A DNA stretch of 22,864 nt, taken from positions 1 to 22,864 of the forward strand of contig PWNO01000292.1 of the NCBI GenBank assembly GCA_003557765.1, given 5' to 3'. This DNA is from Bacteroidales bacterium (GTDB taxonomy: Bacteria > Bacteroidota > Bacteroidia > Bacteroidales > UBA7960). The notes under the pieces were generated by a model. That model did no database searches. It saw nothing but the letters and a program-made list of their open reading frames with translations, and was not told the DNA's origin. Below are positions 1-7,862 of this stretch, piece by piece; positions within the stretch are counted from its first letter, which is position 1; each line of letters opens with the position of its first letter. The translations under genes were made by a program, and so were the position numbers.

Positions 1-583
1 AATGGTTCATGTTGTCCAGACTCAGGTAACACTTGCCACTTACTGCCATGCAGAGCGCACCATGTACAAAGACCTCGAGCCTGACAAGGCCACCGGACGG
101 ACCACGAATGTCTCCCGCTTCAATCTGCCTGGCGATGCCATGCACCTGCTCCAGGGTCAGCTCCCGGGCCAGTACCATCACATCACCAAACTGCGCATAG
201 AAACGGACGGCTTCCACATTGGTGATATTGCATTGCGTGCTGATGTGAACACGCACACCTTGTTGACGGGCATATTGCATGACCGCGATATCCGAGGCAA
301 TGATGGCCGTTACACCGGCCTGTTTTGCACGCCGGATGGTTGTATGCACCTCCTCCAGTTCGTGGTCATATATGATCGTATTGACCGCGAGGTAACTGTT
401 GACCTGATGCGCACGGCATATGCCTGCAATGCGATCCAGGTCATCCAGGCTGAAACGCTTTGCAGAGCGGCTTCGCATGTTCAGCTTTCCCACACCGAAG
501 TACACGGCATCCGCTCCAGCCTGGATGGCGGCCATCAGCGACTCAAAAGAACCGACCGGCGACATGATCTCAATATCCTTCAT
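1..583 (-). CDS. Peptidase U32 family protein, N-terminal part (runs off the left edge)
   Basis: Reading from the ATG at 583 toward 1 gives an uninterrupted frame of 194 codons beginning MKDIEIMSPVGSFESLMAA, followed by AGADAVYFGVGKLNMRS and VHISTQCNITNVEAVRFYAQFG. These match the N-terminal signature of the U32 family (YegQ/RlhA/TrhP type), which forms a TIM-barrel-like domain and in characterised members takes part in tRNA or rRNA hydroxylation or in collagenase-like activity. The region LEVFVHGALCMAVSGKCYLS near the left edge is the conserved Cys-containing U32 motif. The C-terminal part is outside the window, so the subfamily and any extra domains cannot be assigned. The gene is divergent from lipB, with a 262-bp spacer. 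The start is supported by the beginning of family homology; the upstream sequence is AT-rich without a clear Shine-Dalgarno. Confidence 0.9.
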   Translation of the reverse strand, partial: MKDIEIMSPVGSFESLMAAIQAGADAVYFGVGKLNMRSRSAKRFSLDDLDRIAGICRAHQVNSYLAVNTIIYDHELEEVHTTIRRAKQAGVTAIIASDIAVMQYARQQGVRVHISTQCNITNVEAVRFYAQFGDVMVLARELTLEQVHGIARQIEAGDIRGPSGGLVRLEVFVHGALCMAVSGKCYLSLDNMNH

Positions 584-656
584 CGGCAAACCTTTTTTTG
601 TAAAGGTAATTGTTTTCTGTTTTTCCGCCCTGGTAGGCAATTCATCCTGTGCTGCA

Positions 657-671
657 ACAGGAATTTCCTGT
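657..671. promoter_or_regulatory. 15-bp palindrome in the U32/lipB divergent spacer
   Basis: ACAGGAATTTCCTGT is a perfect inverted repeat with 7-bp arms and one central base. It directly abuts TATTTTTG (671-678, plus strand), which fits the Bacteroidota -7 box TAnnTTTG. The position between two divergent genes suggests an operator, but no regulator is known here. This is inference from symmetry and position only. Confidence 0.35.
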
Positions 672-684
672 ATTTTTGCATAGA

Positions 685-707
685 AAAAATTAGCCTTCCT
701 AAAGGCT
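685..707 (-). terminator. Terminator-like hairpin in the U32 upstream region
   Basis: AGCCTT (692-697) and AAGGCT (702-707) form a 6-bp stem with a 4-nt loop. On the minus strand the hairpin is followed by AATTTTTTC. No minus-strand gene lies upstream within the window that needs terminating, because lipB runs the other way. It could be an attenuator-like element in the U32 leader or a chance structure. Confidence 0.35.
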
Positions 708-783
708 GCGGTTATGGTTAAGGAGTTAAAGGGTTTCCGGGTTCAGGCCTTACCCGTAGCCCTTAACACCCATGGCACAGCGG

Positions 784-819
784 GACTTTTTGTCCTTTTG
801 TCATTTTGTCCTTTTGTCA
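784..819. repeat. Short GACAAAAG-type 8-bp tandem array (reverse orientation)
   Basis: On the minus strand this reads as about four 8-bp units, GACAAAAG, GACAAAAT, GACAAAAG and GACAAAAA. The same unit forms the longer array after yitT at 16049-16195. A nearby stretch at 714-742 contains GTTAAAGGGTTT, which also appears in reverse complement next to the 16-kb array. This copy is therefore a short, inverted copy of the same composite repeat, located just upstream of lipB. Confidence 0.75.
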
Positions 820-845
820 TCTAAACTTTTGACATTATTTTAAGC

Positions 846-1550
846 ATGAACACAAAAGTAGCATTCGAAGATCTTGGCATAATAGATTACAAAGAAGCAT
901 GGGATTACCAGGAGAAGCTATTCAGCGAGATTGTAGACATCAAGATGGAGAACCGGGCCAATCCTGAGCAGGAAAAGGCCACGCCCAACTATTTGCTGTT
1001 TTGCGAACACCCCCATGTGTATACCCTTGGGAAGCACGGATCTGAGGAGAACTTGCTTGCCAACATGCTGGAGTTGCAGAATAAAAAGGCCACTTTTTAT
1101 AAGATTAACCGCGGGGGGGATATCACCTACCATGGCCCAGGGCAGATCGTTGGTTATCCTATCCTCGACCTGGACAACTTTTCCCCCGACATTCATCAAT
1201 ATGTGTATAATCTGGAAGAGGCCATCATTAAAACCATTGCTGAATATGGCCTGAATGGCCAAAGGTTAAAAGGTGCTTCCGGGGTATGGCTTGAACCCGA
1301 TAACCCTGTCAGGGCCAGGAAAATATGTGCCATCGGGATCCGTAGCAGCAGGTGGGTGACCATGCACGGCTTTGCGTTTAACGTGCATACCGATTTAAGC
1401 TATTTTGACCTGATCAACCCGTGCGGGTTTACCGACAAGCAGGCGACTTCCATGCAAAAGGAGCTGGACAGGACTGTCGGGATAGAAGATGTAAAGGCAA
1501 GGGTTAAGCATCACCTGGGCGATGTGTTCGGCATGCAATTTAATGCATAA
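846..1550 (+). CDS. lipB: Octanoyltransferase LipB
   Basis: The 234-residue product transfers octanoyl from octanoyl-ACP to lipoyl-dependent enzyme domains, the first step of endogenous lipoate synthesis in the cytoplasm. The family motif RGGDITYHGPGQ is at residues 89-100. The catalytic pair known from E. coli LipB can be placed at Lys159 (in RKICAIG) and Cys193 (in LINPCGF), so the enzyme looks intact. Length is normal for the family. The ATG at 846 is followed at once by LipB-like sequence, and upstream is AT-rich with no strong Shine-Dalgarno. It is divergent from the U32 gene and convergent with hisIE (33-bp gap). lipA is not in the window. Confidence 0.97.
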   Translation: MNTKVAFEDLGIIDYKEAWDYQEKLFSEIVDIKMENRANPEQEKATPNYLLFCEHPHVYTLGKHGSEENLLANMLELQNKKATFYKINRGGDITYHGPGQIVGYPILDLDNFSPDIHQYVYNLEEAIIKTIAEYGLNGQRLKGASGVWLEPDNPVRARKICAIGIRSSRWVTMHGFAFNVHTDLSYFDLINPCGFTDKQATSMQKELDRTVGIEDVKARVKHHLGDVFGMQFNA

Positions 1551-1583
1551 TAAGATGTGGTATTGCCCGATTATATTTCCAGG

Positions 1584-2243
1584 TTATTTGGTCTTATGCC
1601 GCCCTTCTAATTCCTGAATCACATCTTTCCATCCCATCTCTCTGCCAATGAGGAGTACGTTCAGGTGGTAAAGCAGGTCGGCAGCTTCTTCAACGAAACG
1701 TTTCCGGGTACCGTGTTCCGCCTCCAGGATCAACTCCACGGCTTCTTCTCCCAATTTTTTGGCAATCCGCTTGTTACCTGACTGCAAAAGCCTGGCGGTG
1801 TAACTTTCAGCAGAACCTGCTGCCTTGCGGCTTTTCAGTACCTTTTCCAGCTCCAACAGGAACCCGGTAGCTCCTTCATCATGCCCGGAATCCTCTTTAT
1901 CTAGATTAACGGAAATATTCTCTTCACCAAAGCAAGTATCTTCGCCCGTATGGCAAACCGGGCCGGTCGGTTCAACCTTGGCCAGCAAACAATCCTGGTC
2001 ACAGTCAACCAAAAGGTCCTTTATCAGGAGATGATTCCCTGATGATTCTCCTTTGGTCCAGAGCCGGTTTTTGCTTCTGCTGAAAAAAGTCATTTTCCCG
2101 GTCTTGATGCTCTTATCCAGGGCTTCCCTGTTCACCCATGCCTGCATCAGCACCACCTTCGAAACGGCGTCCTGTACCACTACAGGCAGCAAGCCCCCGG
2201 GCCTGTCAAATTTTAATGATTTGGTTATGTTCGTGTTTGTCAT
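1584..2243 (-). CDS. hisI: HisIE, bifunctional phosphoribosyl-AMP cyclohydrolase / phosphoribosyl-ATP pyrophosphatase
   Basis: This 219-residue protein catalyses steps 2 and 3 of histidine synthesis. The N-terminal domain (about 1-115) is the HisI cyclohydrolase: it has FFSRSKNRLWTKGESSGN and the metal-binding Cys/Asp stretch DCDQDCLLAKVEPTGPVCHTG. The C-terminal domain (about 125-215) is the HisE pyrophosphohydrolase, with KKLGEEAVELILEAE and FVEEAADLLYHLNVLL, the metal-binding Glu-rich helices. It is the last gene of the his operon. A 163-bp spacer, mostly a CCTCAA/CCTTAA repeat, separates it from hisF. No obvious intrinsic terminator follows before the convergent lipB, 33 bp away. Confidence 0.97.
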   Translation of the reverse strand: MTNTNITKSLKFDRPGGLLPVVVQDAVSKVVLMQAWVNREALDKSIKTGKMTFFSRSKNRLWTKGESSGNHLLIKDLLVDCDQDCLLAKVEPTGPVCHTGEDTCFGEENISVNLDKEDSGHDEGATGFLLELEKVLKSRKAAGSAESYTARLLQSGNKRIAKKLGEEAVELILEAEHGTRKRFVEEAADLLYHLNVLLIGREMGWKDVIQELEGRHKTK

Positions 2244-2302
2244 GTTTTCTTGTCTGTTTTTGTTCCTGTCAATATATCAAAAAGCCAAAATATCAAACCT
2301 GT

Positions 2303-2406
2303 CCTCCACCTCAACCTGTACCTTCTAACTCAACCTTAACCTCAATCTTAACCTCAATCTTAACCTTAATCTTAACCTCAACCTCAACCTCAGCCTCAAC
2401 CTTAAA
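2303..2406. repeat. Degenerate CCTCAA/CCTTAA hexamer array between hisF and hisIE
   Basis: About 100 bp of imperfect 6-bp units (CCTCAA, CCTTAA, TCTTAA) fill most of the hisF-hisIE spacer. The array directly abuts the hisF stop codon (2407-2409). The adjoining bases at 2270-2298 contain ATATCAAAAAGCCAAAA, resembling the A-rich half of the composite repeat seen at 16 kb. It must be transcribed as part of the his mRNA. No coding capacity was seen. Confidence 0.85.
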
Positions 2407-3159
2407 TCACCTTACGGCTATGTTGTGGTTTCTTAAAAAGCGTTTAATTTCTTCGATGCCAATAACCCGATAGTGAAAAATGCCTGCTGCGAGGGCGGCA
2501 TCTGCCTGGCCTTTCACGAATACATCGAGAAAATGTGCTGGAAGGCCAGCTCCGCCTGAGGCAATCACTGGCACAGGGACGGCCTCTGCCACCTCCCTGG
2601 TAATGTCCAGCGAGAAACCATTGCGGCTGCCATCGGCGGTGAAAGAGGTAAGCAAGATTTCTCCCGCACCGCGTTCACAAACTTCTTTGGCCCAGTCGAT
2701 GGTTTTTCTTTCCGTTATTCTTGTTCCGGCATGGCTGACGACCAGCCAATCATTATCAATCAGGCGGGCATCAATGGCTACGACCACGCATTGGTCACCA
2801 AAGGCGTCTGATAGCCTGGTAATCAATTCCGGGTCGCGAAGAGCGGCTGTGTTGACCGATACTTTGTCAGCGCCTTTTGAAAGCAGTTTTTCCACCTCGT
2901 GCTCATTGGCAATGCCACCGCCAACGGTAAAGGGGATCGACACGGCTGCGGCCACATCTTCTACCACCTGTAAAAATGTGTTGCGCTTCTCCAGGGTGGC
3001 TGTGATGTCAAGCAATGTGAGCTCATCCGCACCCTCTTCAGAATATCTTGCAGCCAGCTCGACAGGATCTCCGGCATCCCGGAGGTTGCCAAAGTTCACG
3101 CCTTTGACTGTACGCCCCTCTTTGATGTCAAGACAAGGAATGATTCGTTTAGTAAGCAT
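2407..3159 (-). CDS. hisF: Imidazole glycerol phosphate synthase, cyclase subunit HisF
   Basis: This 250-residue (beta/alpha)8 barrel combines PRFAR with ammonia supplied by HisH to give IGP and AICAR. The start MLTKRIIPCLDIKEG is typical of the family. Catalytic Asp11 and Asp130 (in VVVAIDARL) are both present, as are the phosphate-binding loops FTVGGGI (77-83) and IASGGAG near the C-terminus. Length is normal. Its glutaminase partner hisH is two genes upstream. The spacer to hisA (215 bp) is long for an operon and holds short repeats and a hairpin. The stop codon touches the CCTYAA array. Confidence 0.98.
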   Translation of the reverse strand: MLTKRIIPCLDIKEGRTVKGVNFGNLRDAGDPVELAARYSEEGADELTLLDITATLEKRNTFLQVVEDVAAAVSIPFTVGGGIANEHEVEKLLSKGADKVSVNTAALRDPELITRLSDAFGDQCVVVAIDARLIDNDWLVVSHAGTRITERKTIDWAKEVCERGAGEILLTSFTADGSRNGFSLDITREVAEAVPVPVIASGGAGLPAHFLDVFVKGQADAALAAGIFHYRVIGIEEIKRFLRNHNIAVR

Positions 3160-3198
3160 GGTATTTTTTGTTTAAAAAGTTGAGTTGTATAAATTTTG

Positions 3199-3261
3199 AA
3201 TGCTTTGTGGTTTTTGGTTTCTCGCAGAGGCTCGCTGATGGTTTCGCAGAGGCTCGCAGAG
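3199..3261. repeat. Short GCAGAGGCTCGC direct repeats in the hisA-hisF spacer
   Basis: TCGCAGAGGCTCGC occurs at about 3222 and again at about 3244, flanked by further CGCAGAGG. The element begins with ATGCTTTGTGGTTTTTGG, which is almost identical to sequence at 7894 in the hisD-hisG spacer, where a different inner repeat follows. It is non-coding and lies within the his transcript. Confidence 0.65.
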
Positions 3262-3309
3262 GTAAAAACCATGGATAATAATCATTCTAGTATGTGTCAA
3301 AAATCCTAT

Positions 3310-3325
3310 TCCCGAATGGTCGGGA
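3310..3325. other. Small hairpin in the hisA-hisF spacer
   Basis: TCCCGA (3310-3315) and TCGGGA (3320-3325) form a perfect 6-bp stem with loop ATGG. On the minus (coding) strand it is not followed by a T run, so it is not a convincing terminator. It could be an mRNA-processing or stability hairpin within the his transcript. Confidence 0.45.
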
Positions 3326-3374
3326 TTTACAACATGGGCGTTTCACGTCTCAGTTTATGCCTACAGCATGCATT

Positions 3375-4106
3375 TCAGCCGGGAGGTGCATGATTGAACT
3401 GGCTAAGGTCTTCCGGTGAAATTTTCTCTTCCAGGATTGCTTTACCGGTTACGGCAGCGTAAAGTCCGAATGATTGTAAAATCCTGAGGTCTCTCAGGGA
3501 TGCTACGCCACCTCCGCCAATGAACCTGACTTCAGGAAATTTTTCCACCAATGGCTTGTAAAACCCGGGATCAGGGCCCTGCATTGTGCCATCCCGGCTG
3601 ATGTCCGTGACAGACATATAGCGCCATCCTGCTTCAATTAGGGATTCAACAGCCTCAGCGACACGAAGCGCGGCAAGCTGTTGCCAGCCTTTTACGGCCA
3701 CCCTGCCCGCTTTGATATCAACGGCTGCTATCAGCGACTCTTGCCCGAAGCGCTCGATACAGCGTCCGGGAACATCCGGACGGGAAAACAAAAATGTCCC
3801 TAAATTGACTTTTTGCGCTCCAGCCGACAACACATCACCTATTGACTGAAAGCTGCGAATGCCACCTCCATAATCTATGTGCAGTGAGGTGTTCTTCGCT
3901 ATGTTCTCCAGCAGCTTCAAGTGGACAGGTTTGCCCATCCTTGCGCCATCCAGATCAATAAGGTGCAGGTGGGTGATCCCCTTGTCTTCAAATGCTTTGG
4001 CAACATCCAGGGGTTTTTTTGAATACGTTTTTTTCTGGTTAAAAAGTCCTTTTACCAGACGGACGCAAGAACCGTCCATAATGTCAATGGCTGGTATGGC
4101 AATCAT
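3375..4106 (-). CDS. hisA: ProFAR isomerase HisA
   Basis: This 243-residue (beta/alpha)8 barrel catalyses the Amadori isomerisation of ProFAR to PRFAR, the substrate of HisFH. The start MIAIPAIDIMDGSCVRLVKG carries the catalytic Asp8, and the second acid/base Asp130 lies in LIAAVDIKAG. Phosphate-binding motifs DYGGGIR (78-84) and FIGGGGVASL are present. The ATG overlaps the hisH stop by four bases (ATGA, 4103-4106), implying translational coupling. The segment around NLGTFLFSRPD is somewhat divergent from common HisA sequences but no key residue is lost. Confidence 0.98.
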   Translation of the reverse strand: MIAIPAIDIMDGSCVRLVKGLFNQKKTYSKKPLDVAKAFEDKGITHLHLIDLDGARMGKPVHLKLLENIAKNTSLHIDYGGGIRSFQSIGDVLSAGAQKVNLGTFLFSRPDVPGRCIERFGQESLIAAVDIKAGRVAVKGWQQLAALRVAEAVESLIEAGWRYMSVTDISRDGTMQGPDPGFYKPLVEKFPEVRFIGGGGVASLRDLRILQSFGLYAAVTGKAILEEKISPEDLSQFNHAPPG

Positions 4107-4690
4107 AGGTTAATAAAATTTTGTAAGATTTGCATGCCTGGCTTACCGCTCTTTTCAGGATGAAACTGTACGCCAAAAAACTGATCTTTGTTACAGGCTG
4201 CCGTAAATGCTGCACCATACTGGCAAAGGGCTATGGCGTGGCTGCTTTTGGGCATATAATAACTGTGTACGAAATACACATGGCTGCCCTCGGGTACATC
4301 TGCAAACAAAGGCCCTTCAACGCCATAAAGGCTGTTCCAACCCATATGCGGCACCTTGAAATCACCCGAAAACCGCTTGATTTTGTCCGGGAATATTTCC
4401 ATGCCCTTCATATTGCCTTCTTCCGAGGAGTCAGCCATGAGCTGCATCCCCAGGCAAATGCCAAGCACCGGCCCTTTGAATGCCTTGATGGCTTGATCCA
4501 TGTCTTTTTCTTTCAGGATGTTCATGGCAGCCCTGGCATGTCCTACACCTGGAAATATCAATTTGTCGGCATCCTTCAGATCATCAGGGAAAGCAGCCAG
4601 CCCGGCTTCCAACCCCAACCGTCTGAAGGCATGCCGCACGGAAGCAATGTTTCCGGCCTTGTAGTCTATGATTTTTATGTGTTGCTTCAT
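4103..4690 (-). CDS. hisH: Imidazole glycerol phosphate synthase, glutaminase subunit HisH
   Basis: This 195-residue class I glutamine amidotransferase produces ammonia for HisF. The catalytic triad is visible: Cys79 in VLGICLGMQLM, with His177 and Glu179 in GVQFHPEKSG. The oxyanion/PGVG loop (47-50) is also present. It overlaps hisA by four bases. A 108-bp repeat-containing spacer separates it from the hisC/hisB fusion upstream. Length is typical of bacterial HisH. Confidence 0.98.
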   Translation of the reverse strand: MKQHIKIIDYKAGNIASVRHAFRRLGLEAGLAAFPDDLKDADKLIFPGVGHARAAMNILKEKDMDQAIKAFKGPVLGICLGMQLMADSSEEGNMKGMEIFPDKIKRFSGDFKVPHMGWNSLYGVEGPLFADVPEGSHVYFVHSYYMPKSSHAIALCQYGAAFTAACNKDQFFGVQFHPEKSGKPGMQILQNFINL

Positions 4691-4695
4691 TGTTT

Positions 4696-4798
4696 AAAGA
4701 ATGTCAAAATTTCGAAAAGTCTAAATGTCGGTGTCTTTCGACCCCCATCCTCCACCTCCACCTTAACCTCCACCTTAACCGTAATCTTAACCTTAATC
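4696..4798. repeat. Composite repeat remnant between hisC/hisB and hisH
   Basis: The first part (4700-4727) contains TCAAAATTTCGAAAAGTC, similar to the AAAAGTCTAAAAG stretch at 16196-16222. The second part (4748-4798) is a degenerate run of CCTCCA, CCTTAA and TCTTAA hexamers ending exactly at the stop codon of the hisC/hisB fusion (4799-4801). Component order is the same as in the 16-kb copy. Non-coding. Confidence 0.75.
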
Positions 4799-6523
4799 TC
4801 AAAGCATTCCCTTAGTGGATGGCAAGGTGGCTGAATCATTTCTTGCGACGGCCATTTTCAGGGCACGTGCAAAGGCTTTAAAGACAGCTTCTACCTTATG
4901 GTGATCATCCTCTCCGGTAGCCTCCACGTGCAGGTTACATGCCATAGCATCAGCAAAAGACCTGAAAAAGTGCTGGAACAAGGTAGACGGAACATGACCA
5001 ATTGCTGATGCAGAAAAGGAGACGTTCCACTTGAGGAAACTGCGCCCGCCAAGGTCTATCAATACTTTGGCACGGCTCTCATCCATGGGTAATTCAAAGC
5101 CGTAGCGGTCGATGCCTTTTTTATTGCCCAGTGCCTTACGAAATGCCATCCCTATCGATATGGCGGTATCTTCCATGGTATGATGCGGGTCTACTTCCAG
5201 GTCACCCCTGGCATCCACTTCCAGGTCCATCATGCCATGTCGGGCAATTTGTTCAAGCATGTGGTCATAAAAAGGGATTCCCGTAGAAATGTTCGAATAA
5301 CCCTGTCCGTCCAGTCTGATTCGTACCGTGATACTGGTTTCTGTGGTAGTGCGCTGAATGGTAGCTTCACGAACCGATACCTTGCCGGTTGCATATGCCT
5401 GCACTTCCCGGGCCTCAGGTTGTATTGCCGCGCGCGCTGCTCCCTCAACGCCAGTTTGCAGCACCTTTGCAGATCCAAACGCTTTCCAGGTTTCGATAAG
5501 CAGCTGGTTTTCCTCTGCGGTGCCCGTGGTGATACGCAAGCATCCCTGGCAACCGGGCTCTTTGCTGCGATTACGTACGATAACCCCTGAACCAGCGAGG
5601 TGACGGTACAGCGCATCAGCGTCGGATACCCTGACCAGGAGAAAGTTTGCCGCTGATGGATATACCTTGATGGCCGATGGCAGTGAGGGAATGATGCCAG
5701 CCAGCTGATCCCGGGAGGCTTTTATGCTTTCCACATTCATCCGGTATATGGCATGGCTGTCAAGCGCTTTTTCAGCCAATCGGATGGCCGGGGTACCCAG
5801 GTTGTAGGGGAAACTGATTTTTTCCAATACCCTGATGATCTCAGGTGAAGCGTATGCTGCACCAATCCGCGCGCCCGCCAATCCATAAGCCTTCGAAAAG
5901 GTTTGCAGAACAACCAGGTTGGGATATTTTTTCAGCAGTGGCAGCACGCTTTTATCCGGGCAAAAATCTATATAGGCTTCGTCAACCACCACGATGCCTC
6001 TAAAATGCGCAAGCAGCTCCTGAATGGTTTCCGTTTTTTGTGCATTGCCTGTCGGATTATTGGGATGACAGACAAACATCAACCTGGTGTCCGGGCTTAC
6101 GTTGTTTAATGCCTCGCGGGAGTTGATGAAAAAATCTTCGTCCAGGTTATGCTGAATCACTTCCAGGTTGTTTACCCTTGCGCGGACGCCATACATTCCA
6201 AAGGTAGGAGGGAAGACCATCACCTGGTCTTTCCCCGGCCGGCAAAAGCACCGCATGACCATGTCGATGATTTCGTCACTGCCATTGCCAAGAAAGATGC
6301 TTTCCGGCTTCACGCCTTTTACAGCCGACAGTTTCTTCCTGAGCAGGTTGGGTTGATCACCGGGATAACGATTCACATCCTTGGGCATGTCAGGCAGCGG
6401 CTGTGGCAATTCATTCGCATCCAGGAAGACGGCTCCATCGCCCTCCAGTTCATCTCTGGCTGAAGCATAGGGGATCAATTCTGCAATATGCTCCGGAATG
6501 ATTGATTTCAGGTTGAAGTGCAT
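4799..6523 (-). CDS. hisC-hisB: HisC-HisB fusion: histidinol-phosphate aminotransferase + imidazoleglycerol-phosphate dehydratase
   Basis: A single uninterrupted 574-residue frame joins two his enzymes. Residues 1 to about 349 are a class II PLP aminotransferase: FLGNGSDEIIDM, CHPNNPTGN (152-160) and the PLP Lys211 in TFSKAYGLAGARIG. Residues about 350-385 form an Ala/Glu-rich linker. Residues about 386-574 are IGP dehydratase, with both metal-binding motifs: HHTMED (447-452) and HHKVE (541-545). The two halves catalyse steps 8 and 6 of the pathway. The E. coli-type HisB carries an N-terminal HAD histidinol-phosphatase, which is absent here and not found elsewhere in the window, so step 9 needs an enzyme encoded elsewhere. 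The start at 6523 lies 19 bp after the hisD stop and precedes the HisC homology; an in-frame extension to 6589 would overlap hisD and looks non-homologous. Confidence 0.96.
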   Translation of the reverse strand: MHFNLKSIIPEHIAELIPYASARDELEGDGAVFLDANELPQPLPDMPKDVNRYPGDQPNLLRKKLSAVKGVKPESIFLGNGSDEIIDMVMRCFCRPGKDQVMVFPPTFGMYGVRARVNNLEVIQHNLDEDFFINSREALNNVSPDTRLMFVCHPNNPTGNAQKTETIQELLAHFRGIVVVDEAYIDFCPDKSVLPLLKKYPNLVVLQTFSKAYGLAGARIGAAYASPEIIRVLEKISFPYNLGTPAIRLAEKALDSHAIYRMNVESIKASRDQLAGIIPSLPSAIKVYPSAANFLLVRVSDADALYRHLAGSGVIVRNRSKEPGCQGCLRITTGTAEENQLLIETWKAFGSAKVLQTGVEGAARAAIQPEAREVQAYATGKVSVREATIQRTTTETSITVRIRLDGQGYSNISTGIPFYDHMLEQIARHGMMDLEVDARGDLEVDPHHTMEDTAISIGMAFRKALGNKKGIDRYGFELPMDESRAKVLIDLGGRSFLKWNVSFSASAIGHVPSTLFQHFFRSFADAMACNLHVEATGEDDHHKVEAVFKAFARALKMAVARNDSATLPSTKGML

Positions 6524-6542
6524 GATAATTTGTGTTGATGAT

Positions 6543-7862
6543 TCAATAGTCTGTTTGGATTCGTTGAAGGATGGCATTGGCATGGGCATCCAGCCCTTCC
6601 GCGCGCGACAACTGCAGCACTGCAGGTGCCAGTGCCATCAATCCCTCCCTGCTGATCTCCTGTGTGGTGATGCTTTTCATAAAGGCTGCAGTGGTAATGC
6701 CACTCCAGGCGCTGCTGGCTCCCCCGGTGGGAAGGGTATGGTTGGTGCCGCTGGCATAATCGCCGGCAGATTCAGGGCTGTAGTTTCCTATAAACACGGA
6801 TCCGGCATTGGTAACCTGCCCGGCAAGGTCAGATGCATTTCCGACAGCCAGAATAAGGTGTTCCGGTCCGTAATGGTTGCTGATCTCCAGGGCCTGTGAA
6901 CAATCTCTCACACAAATGGCCAGCGCGTGTGTCAATGCAGAAAGGATGGTATCTCGTCGCGACAGGTTTTCCAGCTGCGCCCTGATCGCTTCAACTGTTC
7001 TGTTGATCAGATTCATGCTGGTAGCCAGGAGGATCACCTGGCTGTCATTGCCATGTTCGGCCTGTGACAGCAGGTCGGCGGCCACATATGCGGGATTGGC
7101 TGTGTGATCTGCAATCACCAGGACCTCCGAAGGGCCTGCTGGCATATCTATGGCCAGCCCCCGACCGGCAAGTTGCATTTTTGCACTCGTGACCCAGGCG
7201 TTTCCCGGTCCGAATATTTTGTCTACCCTGGGGATGCTTTCTGTCCCCAGTGCCATGGCTGCAATGGCCTGGGCTCCGCCAACCCTGAAGACACGGGTGT
7301 TAAAAAGACCAAGGGTAAAAAGCAACTCGGGTGAGGCCCCTGGTGGCGTGCATACGATGATCTCATCGCAACCGGCAATGGTGGCCGGTATGGCCGTCAT
7401 CAATACGGTAGACAGCAGTGGAGCAGTCCCACCGGGAATATATAACCCTACACGCTTTATGGCCGTATATTTGATGCTGCATCTTACACCAGGCATTGTT
7501 TCCATGGAGAAAGGCTTTGGGAGCTGTGCCTCGTGAAAGCTCCGTATGTTTTTTATGGCCTGGCTGACAGCGTTTCTCAAATGCTCATCCACGTCGCTGC
7601 CAGCCTGCAAAAGGTCTGACCGCGGAACTTCAAACGCCGGGACAACTTGTCCGTCAATTTCCAGGCATATTTCACGCAATGCCTCATCTCCACCATCCTC
7701 TACACGCCGGATAATCTGACTTACCTTTTCCTCCCTTCCAGGTGCATCCTCCTGCGGCCTTTTGAGTATTTTGTCATATTCTTCGGGGGTAATGTGAGGA
7801 ATAATGGTCATTAATGGTTCGGGAGAGGGTGTCTTTTTTTGTTCGTCCATCGGTTCATGCAT
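6543..7862 (-). CDS. hisD: Histidinol dehydrogenase
   Basis: The product (439 residues from this start) oxidises histidinol to histidine in two NAD-dependent, zinc-dependent steps, the end of the pathway. Family sequences are clear: [55 protein letters not shown] (metal site) and [15 protein letters not shown] near the C-terminus. Three in-frame ATG codons are possible (7862, 7850, 7811); homology proper begins near [13 protein letters not shown], just after 7811. I chose 7862 because its upstream AAATTATAAACAC resembles the sequence before tyrA. It is followed closely by hisC/hisB and separated from hisG by a repeat-rich 227-bp spacer. Confidence 0.95.
   Translation of the reverse strand: MHEPMDEQKKTPSPEPLMTIIPHITPEEYDKILKRPQEDAPGREEKVSQIIRRVEDGGDEALREICLEIDGQVVPAFEVPRSDLLQAGSDVDEHLRNAVSQAIKNIRSFHEAQLPKPFSMETMPGVRCSIKYTAIKRVGLYIPGGTAPLLSTVLMTAIPATIAGCDEIIVCTPPGASPELLFTLGLFNTRVFRVGGAQAIAAMALGTESIPRVDKIFGPGNAWVTSAKMQLAGRGLAIDMPAGPSEVLVIADHTANPAYVAADLLSQAEHGNDSQVILLATSMNLINRTVEAIRAQLENLSRRDTILSALTHALAICVRDCSQALEISNHYGPEHLILAVGNASDLAGQVTNAGSVFIGNYSPESAGDYASGTNHTLPTGGASSAWSGITTAAFMKSITTQEISREGLMALAPAVLQLSRAEGLDAHANAILQRIQTDY

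Noticed and set aside
2..721. Long plus-strand ORF of 239 codons at the left edge
   Set aside because: It is the antisense shadow of the U32 gene. The minus frame gives clear U32 family motifs, while the plus translation has no recognisable features.
3310..3325. Intrinsic terminator between hisA and hisF
   Set aside because: The stem is only 6 bp and no T run follows on the coding strand, so it would not stop transcription into hisF and hisIE.
6524..6589. Upstream start for hisC/hisB giving 596 residues
   Set aside because: The extra 22 residues ([10 protein letters not shown]...) overlap the end of hisD and lack HisC homology. The ATG at 6523 is well placed 19 bp after the hisD stop.
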